DNA from: Pigoraptor chileana
Taxonomy: Eukaryota > Opisthokonta > Filasterea
Assembly (NCBI GenBank): GCA_943704495.1
Contig: CALSCR010003115.1
Coordinates: forward strand, 1-26,591
Direction: 5' to 3'
Length of the DNA: 26,591 nt
The notes under the pieces are model-generated. The model was not told the origin of the DNA. It did no database searches and saw nothing but the letters and a program-made list of their open reading frames with translations. The translations under genes and the position numbers were made by a program. Numbering within the stretch: the stretch's first letter is position 1; each line of letters opens with the position of its first letter. Positions 18,920 to 26,591 of this stretch are shown here, one piece after another.

Positions 18920-20141
18920 ATGTCGTGTTGCAAACGCAGTGGGGGTCTGTCAAACCGCACGCCATCGCAGCTATCCGCCTCGCTGTCGACCGCGGCATCC
19001 AAGGTCCCTGCCACAACTAAAGCAGCCGTCGTTGATGCCTTGGGGCGCTCCATGTGAGTCATTTCTATTATATGTTATATGTGACGACCAATATCATTGA
19101 TATGTCGCACTTAATCTTTGAAAAGAATACAATCGCCTGTTTTTATGTCTTGAGTCACAGGCAGTGTGTGTCTGTGATGCTCACTGCTGCTCCATTGAAC
19201 CCCATTATCAATCATCCGTAGCGTGTCTATTCCTGCCGGTGGCTTTCCCGCGGATATTGGGCCGATGCTTGTTGACCTTTCTGCGTCTGCACAGGGATTT
19301 GACGAGGTCATTGGTGCACAGGTGAGGAGAGAGCGCCCTTTCGCAATTTTATCCTATGTTGTGCAAAGGTATACACACAACAGCGCAGGATTGAACTTTC
19401 TTTCTTTCGCGGTCTGCCCTTAGACCTTCACAACCACCATAAGAGGATTAGCATTCAAGTCATTGTTGTGGCATTTTGTCCATGGACTCCTTGAGGGATG
19501 CGCATTGTCGCTGCTTTGATGGATAGATTATGACGGTTTCACTGTGTGCGCAATTTATGTCCAGGACTGGCGCTCTCTGCACGTGTGTGGTCCCGGGGTG
19601 ATCTTTTCCTGCTATAAAGCGGGACCCGACCATGTAAGTATGGCAGGCTTTGAGGCCGCGTGGATTTGCTAGGGCAAGAGTGTGCTTGATATGGTTTTGT
19701 GAGTCGGGGATGGTATCTTTTGGGAGGACACACGCACACACACACTCTCTCTGGTACACACACACACGCACGCACCCTTGTGGCAACCTGAAACACTCGC
19801 GCCCATAAACTGCATGGGATGCTGCTTGCAACATGCATAGCACACACACATCTTCTCTGCACAACCCATTTGGAAAGACTGCTGACCACTACCCCCTCTT
19901 GGTCATTGTCTCATTTGCGCAGTTTGTGGCCGTGGAGACAACAGTGTCCGCAGCAGCCTTGCGAAAGATGCCTGAGACGTCTCAAATCGACGATGCGTTT
20001 CTTCCAATTCTGGAAAACGTATCCATGGCGCTGCATGGGACCACAACGGGCACCTCCATTGGTCCCTACACGAGTAAGAATAATGCATCTGCGGGTGATG
20101 CGGGCGAAAAGAGAGATTCACAAAAGCACCTCACCTCGTGA
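18920..20141 (+). CDS. Small three-exon gene, possible CAP N-terminal-like helical protein
   Basis: Exons 18920-19053, 19222-19321 and 19923-20141 join in phase (2, then 0) into 150 residues. Splice sites are good: donors GTGAGT and GTGAGG, the last acceptor after a T/C-rich tract ending GCGCAG. Residues 1-45 are Ser/Ala-rich. The second and third exons read LVDLSASAQGFDEVIGAQ, FVAVETTVSAAALRKM and IDDAFLPILENVSMALHG, which resembles the helical N-terminal domain of adenylyl-cyclase-associated protein (FD-LL, then L-PI-E-I). That domain normally continues into NHL-ALGWV, which I do not find, and the actin-binding C-terminus is absent. Another donor (GTAAGA) follows residue 128 at 20074, so the gene may go on rightward, or the third exon may end at the stop at 20141. 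The family is a weak guess; the exon structure is moderately supported. Confidence 0.45.
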
Positions 20142-21638
20142 TGAGTGGTGTAAGACGCTTTGTCGAATATGACGGGCAAGGCATTTAACACACATGTCAA
20201 TGCGTCAACGTCGATGCCCCTTTTTTGTGTCACAATGGTCGCTCTCCGGGCGATTCGATTATTTCCGTCCCAAGGGACCAATTCCCACGGAAGGCTCACT
20301 CGTCTCCCTGGTGAGCCCCGTTGTCGACTGTCACAACAACGCACCGTATCAGACGTCGCGTGCAGAGGCGAATATTATGGGCCATCAGTGACAAATGCAT
20401 CAGATTGTCGGCATGCATGTGGCTTTGAATCCGCGCTCCCACCAAGCCCGAGCTGGCGTATTCGATGCCCACTGACTGCAATGTCGACGGGCACTGCTAG
20501 GCTACTCGCACCGTGTCGTGGTGCTGTCACCGCATCATTCGTCCGACTGCGGGACACGGCGGGTGGTGACTGCATTGGGTTGTGGCTCTGACGTGGGCGG
20601 CGCGGCTCAATGGGTTTATGTCGTCACTTTCTTTGTTGACAGTGATGTTTTTCTCGAGCTTGCAAGAACAACTACACTCAGTCGCAGTTACACACACGCG
20701 CGCGCTCTTTTCACGCGCTCTTTTCATACGTCCGTCATGACGTGCGCTGAAAATTTAATAATGAGTCCACTAATTAAGGGTCTGTGCCAGAGTGCCAATA
20801 AAAATACTGTATCAGTTTTGAGTGTCTTTGTTGTCTTGCTGGGAGTGTGCGGCGGCGGTGCCTTGTGTTTTTCTCCGGGGCTCCTCAATAGCCCTCGTTG
20901 TCTGCAGCAGTTTCGGTGGCCTTAATTTTCATTGCCTTTGGTCATCCAATCGAACGAAGCGGAAACGGTGGCGGAAGGGACTGCCGGCAGCCGGGGATAA
21001 TCAAATCATGATGCTTTTTGCTACCATCCATCATTGACAGCTGCCAAGTGAGAGGGAGTCAGCGGCTGCCGCCGCAAGTGACTCACAGCTTCAGGGAGTA
21101 TACGTCGGGAATAAGCTAATACCAATGCGATTCCATACAGCAACCAATGAGCGACCAATGACAGACAGGGAGGGAGACGATCATATGGCTCTGCATTCTT
21201 CTATCATTATAATGATGGAATAGAGTCAATGGAAAGGAAAGACTCAACCGGAAATTTTTGTCTTTTTATTCCGGCGCAGATAGAACTGTTACTGTACTAT
21301 TTATTGGTGGCCACCAGGGCCATGCAAACACGCAAAAAAAAAATTACGAAATAGTATGGAAACAAACATCATACAATTATGGGCATTGACGTGCGGACAA
21401 TAGCAAAACAAAACAAAGCACTGCATAACAAGTTTCCAAAGCACATACATACACGCCAGAAGCGTGCGCACTGGCAGGACACACACGGCCAGCGATCTGC
21501 AGTCAAAGGGCTCCCTTTGCTGTCGACCGACGGCCACGTCACATGAGGAGGGACTGGCAATGGCATTTCATATGGAGCTGACGACGGTCGGTGGTTGGGC
21601 ACCGCAGTCGCTTTATCTATGGCATCGACTCCAATCGA
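20142..21638. other. Stretch between converging genes, no exon recognised
   Basis: Open frames such as 20160-20591 and 20518-20925 have no recognisable motif. An AATAAA lies at 20797-20802 (plus strand, possible end of the small gene). TTTATT at 21265-21270 and 21300-21305 supply AATAAA signals for the minus-strand membrane-protein gene ending at 21639. A later exon of the small gene could be hidden here. Confidence 0.4.
21300..21305 (-). terminator. Candidate polyadenylation signal, membrane-protein gene
   Basis: AATAAA on the minus strand, about 330 bp past the stop at 21639; a second copy lies at 21265-21270. Confidence 0.45.
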
Positions 21639-24042
21639 CTATACGTCGCCACTCTCGGCGAGAAGCGCCTCGGTGTCCGCTCCCTTGCGTCGCACCCTCC
21701 GCGACTGTCCCGGTGTGGCGCCCTTTCCATGTTCTTCCTCAACCTCTGCGTGCACACTGCTGCCATCGACAATCCCCATCGTGTGCGTGCCTTCACGCAG
21801 CAGTGCGTGTGCATTAGTAGCACTGGGGCCGCCGTTTTTCTCGACGGGGCCGCCGTGTTGTTCAGCCATCTCAACGTGTACCTCGTCGACGCCACTAAAC
21901 TTTCGATAGCCGCCACGCTGTGCATCGACGGCTTTTCTGTGCCGCAGTATGAGGAATATAGGGATGGATATGCACGAGACTGAAGCAATGTAGCTCACGA
22001 CGACCGAGATGGCAAGAGCGCCAGCGAAGCTGTCCACAGAATGCGCTATTTTAGGGCGCAAAAACCCAATTGCGATTGCGTAAAAGCTTACGGTGGATGA
22101 CCCAAACACGAGCGGTCCCGCTGCAACACAGACAGACATACAGAGGGAGATGCAAGAGTCAAGTCAGTGCCACATTCCTTTTCCATGGAACGCCGAAACG
22201 CCGACTCCACACAAGAGATGAGATGTACGATTCAAATGAGACTTAGGCGCTCTGTCCACGGACTCTACAAACTACACAAAAGAGAGAAGATGATGTACGA
22301 TTCCATGGCCTTGAATGACAAGCCATGGACATTAATACCCAAAGAGCAACGATAGAGGGAGACAGAAACAGCACTGGACATCCAACAAACACAGGTATAT
22401 ATTGAGTGTTCTCCAATAAACTATAAACTGCGACGTTACGGAGTCCCTAAACAGCACAACGGACTTGAAGCCGGCAACCTCCATAACTGCGCAATAAATG
22501 CATCGGTGAAGAAAAAAAGTGCGCACCCAGACTCACCTGCGCCCAGGGCACATGTCTCGCCCTGTGAGATCCACAGAGACACCATGGAGGTCATGAAAAT
22601 GGCGGGAAACGACGCCGCTAACCCAGCAAACACCTCGTTAACCTTCGCGAGACAGACGGCGCTGCTAACAACGCACACGCCGAGAGATGCTCGCAGAAGA
22701 AGCGTCGTCTTGTTCACTTTGTTCTTGCCCGCGGGTGCGGGTAACGGGCGATAAAGCACAGAGTATGCGCCAATTGAAAGCTGTCCGATGAGCGCGCAGA
22801 CGGCGAGGACGCCCTGGTACTTGAACCCTGCGATGCGGACGTACGCACACACACGCACATACACACGCACACACACGCACAGGCGCACACAAACATTCGG
22901 CAACACGTATACAAATGAATGTCAACAAAGGAATGATAAATGGTCCATTGATGAAATCTGACTGGAAACACAACACGATGGGGCAGACTACAGCGCTGAG
23001 TTTGGAGTCTATTCAAAAGGAAAAATGGATGCAAAGAAACAGCACGCAGCACTGTTACTAATCCCATGCGCACTTTTGTTACACAAATGCACGTGCATGC
23101 TATCCCGGTCATCAACTGAGCGGTAGCTAAGACTCAGTCACGTGCGGCGACCCCCTCTCCCCCCCTTCCACCAACCCCCTACCAAACACACACACACATT
23201 GTTTGCGGCAGCACACTCACCCGTGTCAAGCAGTGCAACCATTCCGAATATATATCCTAGGGCCATGCATAACCATGCGACCGAAGTCAACGCTATCATT
23301 TTTGCCAGTCGGTGCGGCCGTTCCGTGCTCAAGTAACGCGGGAATCGTCGCCACATCATCAGATAGAAGCTGTTAAGCAGCTGCAAGAAAGCGTTGCGTC
23401 GTCCAGTGAGACGGAGAGGTGAGTGTGCAGTGGGGGTGCCAGTGTGTTGTTGCGTTATTTTACAGTCGACGAAACAAACACATTGCTACGCGTCATCCGG
23501 AAAACACTTCGTCTGCTGTGCACGTGTGACGCCACACGTGAGCTTTGCAAGAATGACAAGAGATCAAAAAGAAGGCTTCGTCAACCAACCATTCCAAACG
23601 GGACTGTGTACATGCTGGCAACAAAGTGCTCCATTGATTCAGACTCGATGGCGAGGCCAATGCTCGCTGGAATGATTGTCGTGGGCGTTGCACTGCACTC
23701 GCGGAGATTCCAATGGAGCAAATTTAGAGTGGATATGCCACAGAAGAGAGGTAGTGGAGACGCACGTATAAAGCCTTCATCAATCACAATAGGCACACCC
23801 ATCCACTTCAATCACGTCAATGAATAATGTAAATGATATCAATCGCACTCGGGGTCAGCTCTTCAAGCGGAAGCATACAGTGATCAGACAGACCAGCAAG
23901 TGCCACAGTGAAGAGACACAACCTACCCGAGGATGCCTCCAATCACGCCTCCCCATTTCTCGATGGCGACAGTCACGCTCGTCGCCACCATGCCGGCAAT
24001 GGTCCCAGAGACTATCGCATTCAAAGCGAGGCTGGCCGCCAT
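21639..24042 (-). CDS. Multipass membrane protein, unidentified conserved-looking family
   Basis: Five exons (23927-24042, 23590-23692, 23221-23380, 22537-22827, 21639-22120) join in phase into 383 residues. The start codon sits in CCCGCCATGGCG, a near-ideal context. The donor after exon 2 (GTTGGT) is the weakest site; the others are GTAGGT, GTGAGT and GTGAGT. The protein is about nine hydrophobic segments plus a hydrophilic tail of about 100 residues. Striking motifs: EKWGGVIGGILGATPTTIIP near the N-terminus and GAAGPLVFGSSTVSFYAIAI near residues 225-245, both Gly-rich with Ser/Thr and Pro inside membrane helices, as in transporters. The tail carries acidic stretches and ends in a Ser-Gly-Asp-Val sequence that could be a PDZ ligand. 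I cannot name the family; a small-solute transporter or channel-like role is a guess from the architecture. Confidence 0.72.
22828..23220 (-). other. Intron 3 of the membrane-protein gene, with GT repeats
   Basis: It runs GTGAGT to ATCGCAG on the minus strand, phase 1. It carries GT-type repeats on the sense strand near both ends (23185-23200 and 22843-22890). Confidence 0.7.
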
Positions 24043-24923
24043 GGCGGGCACGCACGTGATCTGTGTAAGTGAAGCGGCTGTCTGTCGCAGCCCGATTGCA
24101 CGCTCTTGCTGTGTTGATGTATGGGGCATTTCGCGATGGAAATTCGCTCTTATTCAGCGCAGTGACAGACACGATTGTGCTGCAAATGAGTTAAATAAGT
24201 ATCGTAAGGAAAGTGCGTTTCAAACTTCGTGTCGATCAAATCGGGTGTATCGATCGAATTGGCGAAACTTGTGTTTTTTCCTCTCCCTCAGGCGTTGTGT
24301 TGTGTTGTTTCTTACTGATTTTGGTTTGAGCACTCTGCGTATATATAACGGACGATTCAGTATTACAATGTCAATGTGCCATGATGCATGCATAATGCAA
24401 CTACCGTGTTGTGGTCGGAGCTGTCGGAGCCAGTATATGACTCACCTCTGTTACGTCAGATTGATCACGTGACAGTGACGTCAGGTGCCAGACATACGCT
24501 GTGAAATTTTGTGTCTCATACAAATGGTAAATTTTAGTGAAGTTTCAGGTCACATCACGACAGGCTTAGCACGGACATAAGTGCAAGTAATATGGAGTGG
24601 CTACGGAAACACACGTTCGCACGACAGATTACTCATCTGATTGAGAGAGGGGGCTGGACATCAGTATAAGCGGCACCGCGCAGTACTATGTACTCAATAT
24701 ATATTATATACACAAATGAAAGCAGAATATAAGTCACACGTAAAAAGCAGCCTTCCAAATGCGGCATTATTACGGAAATATTCTTGTGGCTACGGCAACT
24801 CGACAGATGACGACTCGACAGGTGGCGTGTGTTCCTGGACTGAAAAGAAGCGGCAGGTAAACGGTTACCTGCTGCGTGTCTGGACAGCTAGTGATCACAG
24901 TCGCAATGCTCAGGACACTCCCA
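24043..24923. other. Stretch upstream of the membrane-protein gene and after the histidine kinase
   Basis: It should hold the promoter of the minus-strand membrane-protein gene and the 3' UTR of the histidine kinase. A CACGTG box (24466-24471) lies five bases from a CRE (TGACGTCA, 24476-24483), about 430 bp upstream of the start codon. An AT-rich section lies near 24696-24712. An acceptor-like TTACACAG at about 24061 hints at a non-coding first exon. No coding exon was recognised. Confidence 0.45.
24466..24483. promoter_or_regulatory. Adjacent CACGTG E-box and CRE
   Basis: CACGTG at 24466-24471 and TGACGTCA at 24476-24483, in the likely promoter of the membrane-protein gene. The same two palindromes occur together in the promoter at 660-760. 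Confidence 0.45.
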
Positions 24924-26490
24924 TCAGGCAGTCGGTGATCGCTGCCACTTTGCGATTGCGTCTGCGATGGTGTCTCGCATCACTGGTTTGCTGCGCACAT
25001 CTTGCATTCCAACAGCGCGGTAGTATGCAACGGCCTCCTCGGTGACGTCCCCAGTGATGCCGACGACGGCAACGTCATCACACTTCCGCATTTGGCGAAT
25101 GTTCTTTGTAGCTTCTGCACACGCATGTGTGACAATTGACAATGTGTGACAATTGACAAATCATCAGACAAAATACCAAAGAGGAAACAATGATGCAGAA
25201 ACCAATGTGGACAATACACGGGCAACCATGCCGCCTATGTATGCCGTGTGCTTGCGCACAGCAGACTGCAACAGGGAGGCTGGCAGTTGCACATGATATG
25301 CAATACACCACTACCCCACACAGCCGGACCACTGCACCCACCAATGCCGTCCATAACAGGCATCTGCACATCCATCCAGATGATGTCATAGTCCCTCTCC
25401 TCCGCCAGATGCACCGCAACCCGCCCATTTTCTGCTTCGTCCACAACTATCGACGGATACAACGACTGAATATACCGCTTCAGCACAACGCGATTCATCA
25501 AAATGTCGTCGCACACGAGGTGTCGTGGCGCATGGGCATTGGCTTGAAGTGGCATCTGGACGTCCGCGGACACGGATAACCGCCGAGTCTACAGCGACGT
25601 CGATCAGGGAGCAGTAAGTTGTGAGCCGAGAGTTAAAGCAATAGAACTCTAAACATGCGACGACCAGCACGCCTTGTTTGCACGCACGCACAACAGCATG
25701 ACTCAACTGCACAACTTGCATTTGCACACATAAAACACACCACTGAATAATAAACCAGAAGATATGCCATCCACGACAGTCACACTCACCCTTGATATGT
25801 CCTGAAGGGGAATTTGTTCTGTGCCGTCGCTGTCACCAATCTCGGGCAGGCGGTTGTGGGAGCTGTGACACCGCTCATCACGCATATACACCGTTCCACC
25901 ATTCTGCATGCACCACAGGACGCATTCAGTTTCAAATCGATGCATGTCCGAAAGTGAAATTAGAGAAAGCAAAAAGAGGAATAAGTTTCGTGTAAGCATT
26001 ATGTCTGTGAGAGTCGGTGTGTGGGCACATCTATGCGCGCGTGTTTTTTTGAGAGAGTGGATGGTGCAAACAAACAGTGTGGTCACCTGTGTGTGTGTGT
26101 GTGTGGTGTTGTTGTCACATGTATGCTGCAGACAAGGGCAGAGTGGCCACAGATGGAAAGCACACACGTTCGCATTCATTCCCACCTCTGCATGACCGGA
26201 GGTTGCATCCGGGGATGGTATGTCTACCTGGACGTCATCCGCCGTCACATTGTCGAATGTACAGTCGCAGCCGTGCATAGACTCGACCTCTATTTCCGCG
26301 CGTTCGAATGGAAGATCAAACCAAAATGTGCTTCCGTGTCCGTATACGCTGTCGAAACCGATACGGCCTCCCATCGTCTCCACAAGCATTGAGCACAGGT
26401 AGAGACCGAGTCCTACTCCTTGGTGTCGCGCATTGCCGTTAAGCTGCATGAAAGGCTGGAAGAGATACGCCTTTTGACTGTCCTCGATGC
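24924..26490 (-). CDS. Hybrid sensor histidine kinase, 3' part (HATPase and receiver), partial
   Basis: Four exons on the minus strand (26186-26490, 25790-25903, 25342-25555, 24924-25114) join in phase; the 5' part lies beyond the right edge. The first visible exon carries the end of the ATPase domain: F box ([12 protein letters not shown]), G2 box ([17 protein letters not shown]), then [14 protein letters not shown] linker of about 70 residues follows. The receiver domain is complete: acidic pair (VCDD), phosphoacceptor Asp ([13 protein letters not shown]), Thr (GITGDV) and Lys (RSKPV), ending 17 residues later. Two receiver introns fall in phase 0 and phase 1, and joining them restores [13 protein letters not shown], the usual helix after the phosphorylation site. 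Such kinases autophosphorylate a His and pass the phosphate to the Asp, usually on to an HPt protein. The His-bearing and sensor domains are not in the window. Confidence 0.9.
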
Positions 26491-26496
26491 CTGTGC

Positions 26497-26557
<61 letters not shown>

Positions 26558-26591
26558 ATATATTGCGGACGGTGAGGAGACGCAGGTCAGT
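26491..26591 (-). other. Start of an intron with a long GT microsatellite
   Basis: On the minus strand the acceptor reads AATGCACAG just before the kinase exon at 26490. Beyond it lies a (GT)n tract on the plus strand, about 26497-26556. No upstream kinase exon (VxDTGxG) is recognisable before the right edge. Confidence 0.6.
26497..26556. repeat. Long GT microsatellite
   Basis: About 29 uninterrupted GT units, the longest perfect microsatellite in the window, inside a histidine-kinase intron. Confidence 0.9.

Noticed and set aside
1-26591. Transposons, retroelements or viral genes
   Set aside because: I saw no reverse transcriptase, integrase, transposase or capsid motifs and no long terminal repeats on either strand.

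Overview
The window reads as nuclear DNA of a eukaryote, most likely a unicellular one. Genes are split by GT-AG introns of about 170-600 bp, several carry AATAAA signals downstream, and starts sit in purine-rich or GCCGCC-like contexts. There are no bacterial-style operons. A hybrid histidine kinase next to an SMCR8-type DENN protein, a carboxypeptidase-D-type ectoenzyme and a RIG-I-like helicase suggests a protist, perhaps related to animals. I cannot name the species. Intergenic DNA and introns are full of CA/GT microsatellites.

Layout from left to right: (1) the first coding exon of an SMCR8 homologue, minus strand, running off the left edge. (2) A promoter shared with the next gene, holding a perfect inverted repeat of CACGTG boxes, a CCAAT box and a CRE. 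(3) A three-exon plus-strand gene at 1110-6044, the main discovery. Joined with phase-matched introns it encodes 1503 residues: an acidic activation-like segment, a beta-rich region resembling p53/NDT80-type DNA-binding domains, an oligomerisation-like helix, a CHAT (caspase-like) protease domain, an RLR-type SF2 helicase and a RIG-I/MDA5-type zinc-binding C-terminal domain. (4) About 1.4 kb of non-coding DNA with a 16-bp minisatellite. (5) A tentative small minus-strand gene divergent from a secreted LamG/concanavalin-like protein. (6) An orphan single-exon 422-residue protein with 24-bp coding repeats. (7) A large minus-strand carboxypeptidase-D-like gene at 12442-18309: signal peptide, four M14 domains of which only the first keeps all catalytic residues, a transmembrane segment and an acidic tail. 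(8) A small plus-strand gene with possible similarity to the helical N-terminus of cyclase-associated protein. (9) A five-exon minus-strand multipass membrane protein. (10) The 3' half of a hybrid histidine kinase, minus strand, running off the right edge.

The genes do not form one pathway. The notable story is the 1503-residue protein, which joins in one chain an RNA-sensing module, a protease module and what looks like a transcription-factor module. If the domain calls hold, it would be a self-contained innate-immune receptor that could cleave itself and release its own transcription factor. That mechanism is inference. The CHAT, helicase and C-terminal domain calls rest on motifs visible in the sequence. 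Exon joins were made by eye from splice sites and reading phase, without transcript data.
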